Assembly (NCBI GenBank): GCA_003344405.1
Contig: NOWV01000015.1
Location: 62,001 to 126,000 of the forward strand
Length of the DNA: 64,000 bases
Source of the DNA: Trichoplax sp. H2
Taxonomy: Eukaryota > Placozoa > Uniplacotomia > Trichoplacea
Direction of reading: 5' to 3'
A model generated the notes under the pieces. It saw nothing but the letters and a program-made list of their open reading frames with translations. It searched no databases and was not told the DNA's origin. Both the position numbers and the translations under genes were made by a program. This document shows, in pieces, positions 13,501 through 29,562 of this stretch (positions are counted from its first letter, which is position 1; each line of letters begins with the position of its first letter).

Positions 13501-15458
13501 TAGAATAGACTATTTAAGCACCCGCTAGATTTCTGAATTAATTAAAATTATATTGCAAATCAGTTATACAGTAGAATATCTATAGAAGGAGGTAAAACAG
13601 CTAGTTCAGATCAGTTTCTAGAGGTGTTTCTTTGGACTATAAATCTTAAACATACTCTGAATTAAATAGCGGGATTCCCATCGCGATAAAGCTAGTAGAT
13701 TGAATCAAGAATTAAATTATATGATTACTGGCGATGATAAACGAATTTATGATATCGATGAACTCATAGTAGAAAACAGGTTAGTATCATTAGCAATATT
13801 TCGATGTATAGACTAGAATCGATACTTCCTATGCATGGGTATACCAAATATCTAAATCTTAACCTTTTTCGTACAGATATTTAAAGGAGAGGTTGAAGCA
13901 GTGTGTAGAAGAAAAGAAAATTGCCTTACAAACTGTTTCTAAACTAAAGGTACTACATCGAGTTATGATGACAATTACTATAAAAGATTGCGAGTGACAA
14001 ATATTAGGAATAATTGCTTTTAAGATTTTATACCATTTGACACTTACAATCTACATTTTGCAGTCCGCTCTTGATAAGTGCAAGTTAAAAAGTGTAAGAT
14101 TTAACTTATCCGATTTAACGGGAGGATCAATTATGTCCAGCTCTCCAAGAAAATCCAAAGCTGGTGCAAGTACGAATCCATCTAAACTGATTCCAGCTTG
14201 AATTGAATGATATTTGAGTAGAATGGAAACAATGCTAGTCTTGTTTATTCCATCTAATTGAATTCAATTTATTCTTAGATTTAAAAGCTGGAAATGCGTC
14301 TACAACATTCTCCGATTTGCAAGCCCTAGCAACATCCCTACAAGAAACTGTAACTGATAAAAACACCGCATTGCTCCATCAAAGGCGAACCAATAGGTAC
14401 ATGATCACGATTAATCCCACAATTGATATGTTGTTACTGAACACTCACCAAAAACTAAAGTTTTGGACTAGCTATGTAATTGTACCGTCGACTAATTCAA
14501 TGACCATAACATATCTACAGTATTTAAATGGAAAAAATTCATCCATCAACACTTTATAATAGAATAAGAACGGTTACGATCACAGCCTTCATATAAAAGC
14601 GTAACCTAAATTTGTATTGCTATTTCGGATTACTTAGTAGCCATAATTGTAATTAATAGCTAATTCTCCATTTGCTAAAGGAGATTAATTTCTACTTGCT
14701 TTAAAATAAAGACCTAAACGCTTGCAAAAGCTGCTACTATTGTACAATGTTTAGTTCAAAGATTTCGTAATTTTGAATGCAATTAATCAAAATATTGCTG
14801 TTCACAGTTTGGCACATGGAGTTATAAGATTATAGAAATTTGAAACCTCAAATAGGTCCATGAAATTTTGACATATAGTACCTAATTGCTTCCTATTTCA
14901 TGGATTTTTATCTAAAAGGATCCTAGGTGCACGTGTGGCTGAATTAGAAAAGAAACTTAAAAATTTTGAAATGGCAGGGTCAATTGGTTTAGCAGGTTAG
15001 GTGATGATAAAAAGGTTAGATAAATATGAGATTGAAAATGATCTTTACTGAAGAAGCTTTAATCCACAATTTCAACAGATTGTTCATCTAGTATCGAAGA
15101 ACTAGAAAAACAACAAAAAATGCTACATCAGCGTCTAGCAAATGTAATTTCGATATTAGAACAACGACGCAAGCAACGGAAATACAGTGAAATGGAAAGT
15201 AACAGCATCAATCGAAGTTTTGATTATACAGTTATCGATTCAGAAGTTTGTTCTCCAGTTACTCTAAAACCCAGTACTAATGAAATTTGGGCAGAAAAAG
15301 ATAATTTCCGCTTTAATCCAAGTTTATTTGAATCTCAAGACGGTCACAATTGCAATCATGAAAACTCTAACGATCAATCTACAAATAGCCATAATCATCC
15401 TGACCAAGACTGTCAATCTAATGGCGATCATTCTTCAGTTGTGGAATCCAATTCCTAA
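10578..15458 (+). CDS. CCDC149: CCDC149-like coiled-coil protein, at least 12 exons
   Basis: Phase-consistent exons: 10701-10817, 11711-11764, 12651-12731, 12975-13079, 13165-13290, 13404-13466, 13670-13779, 13877-13949, 14064-14169, 14279-14396, 14919-14995, 15079-15458. They give 469 residues in one frame. Resemblance to metazoan CCDC149 is seen in ICKQRLDSK and LHRELASCQLERDLYK (exon 1), RLNQELNYMITGDD and YLKERLKQCVEEKK (middle), and LATSLQETVTDKN followed by RILGARVAELEKKL near the end; the last 90 residues are polar and Asn/His/Ser-rich. Nearly all of it except that tail is predicted coiled coil. The exact function of CCDC149 is unknown. The 54-base exon at 11711 rests on splice sites and phase only. 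The initiator exon is uncertain; 10578-10610 (ATG, phase-0 GT donor) is a weak candidate. AATAAA lies at 15543, 85 bases after the stop. Confidence 0.8.
11820..12365. repeat. Intronic tandem repeat, about 8 copies, period about 65-70
   Basis: Lies in the intron between the CCDC149 exons at 11711 and 12651. The unit is roughly 'ACTTCGATTAGCCCTTGT' followed by 'AAATTTCACTCCTATAACG' and an 'ACTATTGCCCTGCAGGAATG' segment, repeated with 10-25% differences. No coding frame is kept. Confidence 0.85.
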
Positions 15459-17223
15459 CAAATACTATTATGGTAATACTGTATCATATCAGCTTAGATT
15501 GTATATATTAGAGTAATCCAAAAATATCTAGAATCTCAGAGGAATAAAATTATCAATTTTACAATAATTAAAATCTAACTAAAATACCAGAATCACATCG
15601 TAATCTCTCGTTTATCTTATCATGCTTACGATTGCTTCGTTGTTGATTATATAATAATCTTAAATCAATCCAGGAAATAACTTCATCACGTTAATAATTT
15701 AACTGTAATTACATCATTATAATTGTGTATAGCAGTGGATCTGCCTATACTAGAACAAGATAAAATGAAGTAAGAAATCCCAATATCAATAATAAAATTA
15801 GCCACCTCGATTGCTAAAAAATCTGATCACATTTCTGTTATCTTATCCGTGACGAGCGATGTTGCTTTAGCAGTGTAATTCGGTAAAATTATTGTGCTAT
15901 CCGGAATTTCATTCGGGTTGTTCAATTACTATAAAGAGTTCCCTTTTGTGATACAGCAGTATTAAAATGATGTACATGGATCATGACAATTAGATCATAA
16001 AAAGTATAGGCCTAACCTTACTTACTTAGCTTATTTTGTATTTGAACTATTTAGTTCTTTCGTGATATAGCCGAGAATAACTTAGTAACTAGTTTAGTAT
16101 TGCGTAGTTTATAATAAAATTGGCATCATTTTTATTCTATTTAAACCGTTTAAATTCGCTGTTCTTATACATCAGCTGAAAGAGTACACTACCTGATCGA
16201 ATCTATCGCATAATTCGAAAAAGGAAGAGTTTAAATCTGAAAATTTCCATGATCCATGGAACTGGTTATAACTATTATTATAGTATACGCGTACTTTGTT
16301 ATTTCAGCTTAATGACCCAGTTGACAGGAGCTATAGTTGGAAAATACATAGAGGCATACGCAATGTTTAATGTATACGCTGTTCTTCTCAACTAGTGTAG
16401 GTGCGAGTTTGGTGTTATACTTGCATAATTGTTTTCACACAAGAGTTACAACACTGGGTTTTACTTCATGCTAGACAACAGAAATCGAAATCATCTAACC
16501 ACGAGAACAACAGTAAGCTATGTATATGAAGCAGTGGTTTAACGTAATATTTTAATCGTTACTTCTAGCCACACTATAGCGTCAATACTAGTAATAGTAA
16601 TTACTGTAGGCAATGGAATCATACGCATAACTGAATATAAAGTAGATTGAAAGTCGAATACGTGATAATTCGATACGATTAAAAACAAGAATATAGCAAT
16701 AACAATCACATCGAAGTAGGTAAGCGAAAGAAATTCTATTCAAATTTATTATCGGTAAAAATTATTACCTTATACAACAACTATAAAAGCACATTAACAC
16801 ATTATATTCTCCGGTGATTTAGGGCTAATCACCAATTCCGCGATCAAAACTTTCATATATTAGTTGTTTTTGTAAATTTTAAACTACTGAATACAAGCAT
16901 TTTCTTATGTCTTACTTGGTTAAGAAATGAAAAGCCTTCATAGAAACTTGGATAACAAGTTTTATCTCTCTACGTAAAGTAATAGTAGTTATGATAATCA
17001 TGTGCCATCTTCTAGTAAAAGCACTTACTACTTATAGTGGTATAACACAAGACATATTTGACGAATAGTAGTATACCAAAGATAATTTAATAAACCTCTG
17101 ATACTGCGCGCTTCATAGGCAAATGTTAATCATTCATGTTAAAATACAGCTGATTGTTTCGAAATGTAACATAACTGTTAGCAGGAAGGAAATTCCTGTA
17201 AAACCCTATCACTTTCCTCGTTT
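15459..17223. other. Convergent intergenic region, CCDC149 / V-ATPase B
   Basis: The two flanking genes point at each other across about 1.8 kb. Apart from the AATAAA at 15543, which fits the CCDC149 transcript end, I see only AT-rich sequence with no open frame, repeat or RNA gene that I can support. Confidence 0.5.
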
Positions 17224-21058
<3,835 letters not shown>

Positions 21059-21169
21059 TTTGCAGCTTGAGATTTTTCTGGCAAGATTAGCAGGACGTCT
21101 TCTACTTTGCTAAAGCCACCGACAACGGGAAGCGTAAAGAGAATCGCAGTCTGGTCAGCTTAACAAGTA

Positions 21170-22600
21170 CCTAAGTACAGTGCAATGTCTACGGTACTGT
21201 GCACTCTACAGTCCTGTAGCGTACTGTACGGTACAATACGACTCAGTCTGGATGGCATACAGACCAGTCAAAAGTCGCCCTGATTCAGGCATGACGCAAG
21301 TACTGTCAAAAGAGTCATACTGTACTGTATACGCATGGTCATGTGATAGTCATTCAAGGCGTGAGCAAGTTTCAGTACAGACAGTACAGTGTACCATACT
21401 GTCATCATCTGATGGTACTATTAGCAGAGATTGCCATCCGCTGTAGTCACTTCTCACTGCAGAAAACTTGTCTTGATGCTGTACAGTGTACAGTGTACAC
21501 TGAGTCACTGAGTACAGTACAGTAGTCCCAAATGGTACTGTACTGGATTGATTGTACTGTAGTCACTCCTCACTGCAGAGAACTTGTCTTGATGCTGTAC
21601 AGTGTACAGTACAGTAGTCCAAAGATGGTACTGTACTGGGTTGTACAGTACAATGTACCGTACTGTACACTGTTCTTACTACAGTACTGTACAGTGTACA
21701 GTACCAATACTGTCATCATCCATCCATTCATACTATTGGAAGAGATTGCCATTCGCTGCAGTCACTCCTCTCACTGCAGAGAACTTGTCTTGATGCTGTA
21801 CAGTGTACAGTGTACAGTACACTGAGTCACTGAGTACTGTACAGTACAGTACAGTAGTCCCAAATGGTACTGTACTGGATTGATTGTACTGTAGTCACTC
21901 CTCACTGCAGAGAACTTGTGTTGATGCTGTACAGTGTACAGTACAGTAGTCCAAAGATGGTACTGTACTGGGTTGTACAATGTACCGTACAGCTGTACAG
22001 TACAGTACACTGTTCTTACTACAGTACTGTACACTGTGTACAGTGTACAGTACCAATACTGTCATCATCCATTCATACTATTGGAAGAGATTGCCATTCG
22101 CTGCAGTCACTCCTCTCACTGCAGAGAACTTGTCTTGATGCTGTACAGTGTACAGTACAGTAGTCTAAAGATGGTACTGTACTGGATTGTACTGTACACT
22201 GTGCTATACTACAGTATACAGTACTGTACTGTAAATGAACAGTACAGTACATTCTAGTACAGACTGTACAGTACAGTGTACTGTACAGTACCATACTGTA
22301 CTGTCTCAGTGAGTCCTCACTGCTGAGAACTTGATGCTATACAGTACAGTGTACAGTACAGTACAGTACAGTATAATAAATAAAATCAGGCGGAACGCTA
22401 GGCAACATTACAGTACAGTATACCGACTGTACTGTATAGCTGACTCACTACTCTCACTGCTAAGAACTTGTCTTGATGCTGTACAGTGTACAGTGTACAG
22501 TACAGTAGTCCCCAAATTGTACTGTACATTCTCGTACAGACTGACTACAGTACAGTATATTGTATTACTGTACAGTGTACAGTACTATACAGTGTAGACT
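21170..22600. repeat. Higher-order GTACAGTAC tandem array in a divergent promoter region
   Basis: Dense runs of GTACAGTGTACAG and GTACTGTACTGG alternate with non-palindromic linkers. The linker 'CTGCAGAGAACTTGTCTTGA' (or a variant) occurs about seven times (near 21460, 21565, 21775, 21905, 22120, 22320 and 22455). A larger unit repeats: the block starting AGTAGTCCCAAATGGTACTG is at 21521 and again at 21853 (332 apart), and the TACTATTGGAAGAGATTGCC block is at 21731 and about 22076 (345 apart). Both CAGTAC and GTACTG orientations are present, so long hairpins can form. Open frames through it on both strands are side effects of the palindromes. It starts about 110 bases from the V-ATPase B start codon and ends about 600 before the next gene. 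Confidence 0.9.
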
Positions 22601-23196
22601 ACAGTATAAATCACGGAAAATCATGGTGAAATCAGGCGGAACGTACGGTACGCAACACGATACCGTGACTGAGATTGAAGAAGGACCATACGGTACCAAA
22701 CGTACCGTGCCACTATGGCCTCTTCTCCAATGTTGCATATCAAAATGGTTTTGTGGGCGTGTGGACGCTTTTGCTTCAGCAGTACACTACTGTGACTGCA
22801 ATTTGTAGCCGGCTGGCCGGAGCCCACTGCCCGGTACCGGGGGTATCATGGCCGCTGCGCAGTGTGTACCATAGGATTGTATGCAGCACTGATGTGTACT
22901 GTAAAACTCTACTCAACCCTAACATTAGCAGTCTACTGACTGTATCGATTCAAACCGTGGTTGTGGCCTGTCAATTCATTTCATTTCTGCTAGGTCAACT
23001 GGCTAACTTCGACTTGGATTTGAAAGGGTATATGGCTCCACTTTCAACAACACAGGATACATCTATCGTTGCCAAGTTATCGATACCTACCATACACAGT
23101 TGATTGCAATTGCTGCTTATGTTGTATAATCTATGTCGAGCAGGTAGCCTTAGTTGCAAGCATTTAAGCTATTGTACTAAACCTGTCGTTGCAACG
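22601..23196. other. Upstream region of the metallophosphoesterase gene
   Basis: Less repetitive and more GC-rich than its surroundings, with some GTACGGTAC-like words near 22640-22700. An open frame of about 140 codons crosses it but resembles nothing and begins in repeat DNA, so I do not call it. It probably holds the promoter and 5' UTR of the gene starting at 23197. The frame of that gene stays open upstream to 23104 without a family-like extension. Confidence 0.4.
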
Positions 23197-24444
23197 ATGA
23201 GCAGAATATTTGCCATTTCTGATCTCCATGTCGATTACGGCCAAAATTGGGCTGTTGTCAATGACTGGTCAGATACGGACTACAACAACGATGTGTTAAT
23301 ACTTGCTGGAGATGTCACTGATTCTTTGGAACTATTAAAATCCACTCTCATCCTTCTTCGTCAAAAGTTTGCCCAAGTTTGCTTTGTTCCCGGTAATGTA
23401 CACTTACTAGGATAGCTCACGTTGCCCAATTCGCTGCTTGCCAGTGCTATGATGCAACCATCCACATATTAACAAACCATGGACTCTTCATGTTATCAAT
23501 CCAAACATCATCTTATAAATTAAATGCACTGTAGTTACAAGTCATAACATTAAAATTACTCTCATACTGAAAGAACGAGCAGTTCCACAGTGATATACGT
23601 CTCTCCATGTAGGCAACAAAATAGATTTAAAATGTTGGATCGTTATCATGAATGAACTCTACCTAACAAATCACTTTCATCCAATTGCTCAACTCTTCTA
23701 GGCAATCATGACGTGTGGGTCAGAAAGCACCGAGATGGCGATACCAACTCTATAGCAAAGTTCGGGCAGATCTTGAATTTGTGTCAAAGAATTGGCATTA
23801 AGACAAAGCCAACTTGTGTCTCGTGTATTGACAACTCCAAAGTCTGGCTAGTGCCGATCTACTCTTGGTATACTCAACCAGAAGAAGATGAAATAGATTC
23901 TTTATATTTTCCCTCCTCAATTGAAAGTCGACGAATGTCACGAGAAATTTGGTCGGATAATTATAACTGCAAATGGCCTGATGGTATGCTAACTACCATT
24001 TCCGAGCACTTTGCGGACTTAAATGATGACTTCATCACCGATGATTACGACGCACCTGTAATCACTTTCAGTCATTTTTTGCCAAGGCAAGAGTTGATCG
24101 CGTCGTCTCACGATGACGATGTTGCCGTTAGTACTGAGAGAGAATTTCTTGGACTTCCTAAGCTAGATTACGCAAAGAGGCAAGGTGCTCTAGCAGGTTT
24201 TAATTTCAGCATTTATGCTGGCAGTAAATATATTGATAAGCAATTGCGTCAATGTAAATCTGTACTACATGTTTTCGGCCACCAGCACCGAAATCGCGAT
24301 CGAGTCATAGACAATGTACGATATGTATCTCATTGCCTTGGTTATCATAAAGAAAGGCAGGATGGATTACTTTGGGGATTGCGGCAATGGCAGAATGGTC
24401 CAAAAATGATCTGGCCAGTTCCTACTAAAGATGAAGCGAAGTAA
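23197..24444 (+). CDS. Calcineurin-like metallophosphoesterase, 2 exons
   Basis: Exons 23197-23392 and 23702-24444 (phase 1 junction, donor GTAATG, acceptor CTAG) encode 312 residues. The metal-binding blocks of the metallophosphoesterase superfamily appear in order: SDLHVDY at residue 8, LAGDVTD near 40, GNHD formed across the splice junction (about 66-69), FSHFLP near 190, and GHQHRNRD near 265. These residues bind the two metal ions that activate water to hydrolyse phosphoester bonds; the substrate is not evident. There is no signal peptide or membrane segment if the ATG at 23197 is used. An upstream in-frame start would add about 31 residues with no family support. The gene is head-to-head with V-ATPase B across the GTAC array, which may act on both promoters. 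Confidence 0.88.
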
Positions 24445-27400
24445 ATTTTGTAAATGGCAATTAGTGTATTAATCTGTGCGTGGAAATGGTGATTATTGCA
24501 TAGATTCTTGTAACGCCCGTCCAATGCAGGTTTACTTTTGGAGATGTTATCAATCGATAAGATACACTGTTACGTGCAGTATATTTCCGTAATATTAATC
24601 GCTTTCGATATACCAGAAAGAAAACTCTTAAAAGAGTCTCTACTAGTCTACTGTTGGTCTACAAAGTATTTTGATATAATTTATGAGGAAGCGAAAGACT
24701 ACAGATGCACAGTTAGGAAATGCGCTTCCACGATGTAGCCAAAAATTCATGCGTACACCTAGTGATGGCAAAAATGCTAATGAATATCAATCTGTTGGTC
24801 GTTCAATCATGTGACGTCGAAACTTTACTTGTGGAAGCCTATCTTTGCATCGTTCTATTCTATGCTGGGGAATGTTGCAATAGATATCGAATAGCTTATT
24901 TTGTATCTGTGCTGACCTTCGATCTAAGCCTTTATAATCGATTTCCAATGATTAAAATTCTAAATTCTATCCTTGTTTCATAACTTTTCCAGCTAATCAA
25001 AGTCACCGCTAGCGAAAATGTAGATGTGCCGTACATCATCAATTCCGAGGCCGAGAGTACAACGCTAAAAACTATTAGCAGACTAACAGTATCCGTTTTT
25101 TACTTATTTATCTATAGCAATTCTCGCGAATTACACTTTTGACTACATAAACTTTACATAACGTAAAAATTGATTCCATACAGAATTACTAAATAATGCC
25201 TATAGATAAAACCTTCTTTCTTTGGTACGTTACCACTCATAATATAACTGATTATTAATGATTATAATCGAGCAGCTTTATGATTTCTCATTTAACTAAA
25301 ATTGCATCAGATTTTGGCCGAAATAGGCATTACTACTATTCGATTTGAAATTTAATTGCTATAATAACTAATTTGATGGCGAGGATGTCAGCCTCAGTCA
25401 TCTCCAATGCAAGTCTTTCGGTCCTCACCGCTGTGAATGACCGAATGGGATTGAATATTGAACACTACTCGTGTTCGTGTATCTGTAAAATTACGTAAAC
25501 TGCGAAAGAAAAGTACGTATATAAACAGATAGGTTCCATATCAATTTGTACCATCCAAGCGGCTGATTTATTATTGTATTCAAGTTGATCCTGTAGCAGA
25601 TAGACACTGCTGATTATTACAACCTTGTAGTACATATTTTGCTGTGTTTATCCAATTAGCCTCTAAATTACAGCGATGAACGCTAGAAATGGAGTAGTTT
25701 TACGTGCATGAGAGTGTACAGCTTGTTGGTCTCGCAAGTCCTTTGTGAGATACATCGTTCATGTGTAAAAAAAAAAGCAATGAATGAAACGACATGATAA
25801 GATTGTAAATATTTTCAGTTTTATAACGTCTTCGAAACTACTGATCGGTATCCTAAACTGTTTATCCATTCGATACCCTTGTTGACTTCGATATACTGTA
25901 ACATATTCTGTGTAATAATTCCATCATTCCCTTGAATTCTCTTGCATTGGAGATTGAATCATTCATTTTACAGCGACTTTAGTGCAATCCAAAAAGCTCT
26001 ACTGGGGGTGATTTTTGTTGTTAATATTAAAAATACTGTAGTAAACTACTTCCACCAAGCAGTCCAACCCCTATATGATGAGAGAATGAAATTCCTAAGT
26101 TGATGATTTGTAGATTTGCTGTCAACAAAAAAACATAAACAGTTTTGAAAGTTCAATGTTTTACAGCTCGTATTATTAAATCAATACCTGCAAAAGAGGA
26201 GAATGATCATAAGGTTTTACTTAGCAAGACTGAGATAAAGTAAATACATGGCATAGTAAACACGTGCATTGCACAGGAGTGGACAGGTGACAAACATCAA
26301 ATACTAAATTAAATGGGCCATGAGTCATCAGCTTCGGTCGGCTGTGCTATTATGTTAATAGTGCTGGACTGTTCCTGGAAACATGCAGTAAAATAACAGA
26401 ATTAATGATAGAATTGGCCAAATACACAATAAGCACATGCTATCCATTGGCGATAAAGTGTACGTTTTTATGCGGTAATCGTTTCTATTGATGGTGCAAC
26501 GCGTTCTATTCCAAGCTTTTGCAAATGTTACCCTTGAAAGTGAAACTATCAGACCCAGAATCGGGCTTTGAAGTACTTATGCCATCGGACACGGTAGATT
26601 GCCATGGATAACGCTCACGCATACTGTCTGTCGACTACAATGCGGATTTATGAGTCATCATAACACTGTTGTATAGACTTAATTTAATGCTTAGTACCGT
26701 CATTTGGTATCATGATATGACTCTCATACTGTACAAATAGAAAATGGCGTTATTTTTAGCGACAGTATGTATATTAATATTATCCCATATTATTATTCAA
26801 CGTGATGATATACTTTAGTTCCGTATTTGCTTCGGAGCGATGATCAGCATGCCAGCGCACGGTTTGCGGGCAACACCCGGTCTGATCAGGTCGTTGAAGT
26901 TGGTCAATCATTGTAAAATGGAAATGTAAACATTGAAAACGTTGATGCCGCCTATCCCTTTAAACAGTTCCACACTAGTCCACACTGCACAAACAAGACT
27001 CCATCGACCTGTCTATAGAAACAGTAAAGTATCCTGTATGATTACACTATTTATTTGTCCATGATTATATAAATGCATATAGTATGTGAAAGATACAAAA
27101 ATAGAATATTTCAACCTAGTCGATTTCATTGGTTTTTCTATCTTCTCCGTACTAACTGTAAATCAAGAATGGTTGAAGCCATAGAAATACTGATTTGGAA
27201 ATTACTAACAGCAAATATAGTTCCTGTAAACAAGTCCTTATGTGAGAATGTAACGTTTACTATATGATGTACAGTCCTACACTACTCGATATGCATAAAT
27301 AAAAAAATAAATGATTTGTCTCTACGAGATGTTTCACATTTAGTGATCAGATCTAAAATTTACAAAACACAGGCTGTACCATGGGCTACTCGCTGCTTTC

Positions 27401-28259
27401 AGTAATCCATGACTGTATAGAATCATTATGCACAGTAGAGTAAAATTGAGGACACTTACATTTACACCACGGTAATTGTTTATGTGTTGATTATCCACTG
27501 TACATTAAAGTTTTCTGGCTCTACGCGTAATCGGATGGAGGGGGAGGGGGAAATCACTATCTACAACGTATACAAGTGACGATTTTTAGTTTCTGGTATA
27601 CCGACTATATCAGAGAGTGAGTTCCATGCTACAACCGTGCGTAGCTAGCAATTATACCTCAAAAAACGATCCTATTGCCGCATACATGCTAGCTTTACAT
27701 AACAACTATTTCTACAAAATTTACTTGTACATTTTCTTTTTGAAATCAATTTCAATTTTATTTTATTTGGTACAAGTAAATGGCATATTATCCTATTTTA
27801 ATATTGGTATTATCATTGGGCAAATGACTTCATCGATTAATTAATTAAGAAGGTACACTATACTTTGGAATTTCGGAGCTTAGCATAAATAATACTAATC
27901 ATTATCATTTGCAGATAGTAATTTAATAAAGAAGTACAGTGATTTACGTTGATCATCGTTGATAGGCGTGTATAAGACTGTATCAAGAGTTGATCGTTTC
28001 ATTGTACTGAGATTGATTAGCAATGACACTAAACAGTAATTGATATCAGTTTCAAGGTTTACGGGCAAAATTTCAGAGTAGATCCTACGCGAGAATGAAT
28101 CGATTATCAGGAATGATAGCAGACTAGAATTCTTTACTCATACGATGTTAAGACGTTAAGCTGAATGTCTTTGAACTAAAATGTGAGCTGATTGCAGGAA
28201 CAGTTTTCTTCCTGGTTATCGGTGTATTTAGAGTAGGTGGTAGTGATCCTTATGATAAT

Positions 28260-28875
28260 AATTCTACACAGTACAGTGTCTATTTATTATTATGATGATG
28301 ATCCTGCTGTACTGTAGTAGGCACGTTGCTACTGTTGGTCCATTACTCATCACCGTATTTGGATAATGGCTGCATGTAACCTTAAGATACGAATAAAACC
28401 TGGCTCTTGACCGATTTTGTGAAATCCGTAGTATGGTCAACAGACGTTTCGAAGACACCCGAGTCCCTATCATCAGAGTCTGCCTCTTTTCTATTCGCTC
28501 TATTTATTATTTTATCAATCAACAATTAGTACTGTACGGTGTTGTACTCCTTTGACAATATCATCTATCGTCTTGGATCATTTCATAACAATCCTAGCCA
28601 GCGATCACACACAGAAAAAAAATACGTAAGCATCATCATCGGAAAGCCATCCATTCTGCCAACAGTTTCTCCTAGAGTACAGTAAAGTAGCAGAGTGGTA
28701 AGGCAATATTGAAGTTGCGCCATTTCGGAACGTCATGGATGTTGTCCATCTTGTGGGTGTGACACACTCTGCACACTTCAAACTAGTAAAAGCAAATGAT
28801 GCTGAGTGAGTGTGAGTCGCAGCACGAGAATACAGTACACTGTACTGTACGATACAGTACTGTACTGTAGGTATT
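28260..28875. repeat. Scattered GTACAGTAC-type words upstream of MXD
   Basis: CAGTACAGTG near 28270, TGTACTGTAG near 28309, GTACTGTACGG near 28528, GTACAGTAAAG near 28675, and a dense palindromic run at about 28829-28872 share the vocabulary of the 370-630 and 21170-22600 blocks. No higher-order unit is visible here. Confidence 0.6.
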
Positions 28876-29186
28876 TCATCATGCCATTGGATGCTTTTCA
28901 AAGTCACGGTCGAACGACGACAGACTGCCTGGTCAGTACATCACATTGAATCATCTCACTGACGTGTCGCCTTAACCGCGACCCGGACGTCTTGTTAATG
29001 AGCACATGAATCAATCGTAAACAACAACAAGCTTGCTCATGCCCCAAAAAAAAAGACCGAGTGTGGGTGTAGACTGGACAGAACTGTATACTGCCCACTG
29101 AACGTCTATTTTGCAGTCCATTCAGCGCCATACAACAAATACAACAGTGTCCTGGACGTCGACTTGGTGTCTGTACGTCATTTGAC

Positions 29187-29299
29187 CACGTGTACCTTTT
29201 CCCGGTTGTGTGACATCAACAAGGTGTGAAGTGATTGGTGGAAAGAACAGAGGTATCTTGATAAGTACCAATCGCATAATGGAGCTAGCTCATCACGTG
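29187..29299. promoter_or_regulatory. Two CACGTG E-boxes upstream of the MXD start
   Basis: Perfect palindromic CACGTG hexamers occur at 29187-29192 and 29294-29299, about 375 and 270 bases before the MXD ATG. CACGTG is the preferred site of Myc/Max and Mxd/Max dimers, so feedback on the gene by its own network is possible. In DNA of this composition roughly six such hexamers are expected by chance in 64 kb, so the pair is suggestive rather than proven. Confidence 0.45.
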
Positions 29300-29562
29300 G
29301 ACCGTATTCAAAATACATGGAAAACAACATGCCTTATCATGTTTTGGTAGAACATTGGGTAATAATAGAAAAATTTTCTGCAGGGTATTACATTAGACAT
29401 CGTATACATTAGTGCGCTGTATTGTATTGTGTCATTTCAGTCAAGTTCAATTACAAGAGAGGATCAGTGGAAGTGGAATAATCATTTATTATTTTTTTTT
29501 AGTTGAAATCGATTGCATCCTTTTGACTCTATTTTTACTCCATCAACCTTATCGTTGAGCCA

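Larger units (their letters stand above)
24445..29562. other. Intergenic region upstream of the MXD gene
   Basis: No supported exon is seen. It holds short unrelated open frames, a G-rich run near 27537-27551, a GTAC-word cluster at 28260-28875, and two CACGTG boxes at 29187 and 29294 close to the MXD start. A pyrimidine tract ending in TTTTAG at about 29492-29502 could be a splice acceptor for a 5' UTR exon. Confidence 0.45.

Noticed and set aside
21532-22294. Long overlapping open frames on both strands through the GTAC array
   Set aside because: Their proteins are repeats of Val-Leu-Tyr-Cys-Thr-Val-Gln type, readable on both strands because the DNA is palindromic and lacks stops in several frames. 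There are no splice signals or family resemblance.
22675-23103. Open frame of about 142 codons upstream of the metallophosphoesterase
   Set aside because: It begins in repeat DNA, resembles nothing known, and ends just before the true start region. More likely chance in a GC-richer stretch.
28605-29131. Minus-strand open frames upstream of MXD
   Set aside because: Low-complexity, partly within GTAC-word DNA, with no family resemblance; the region fits a promoter better.
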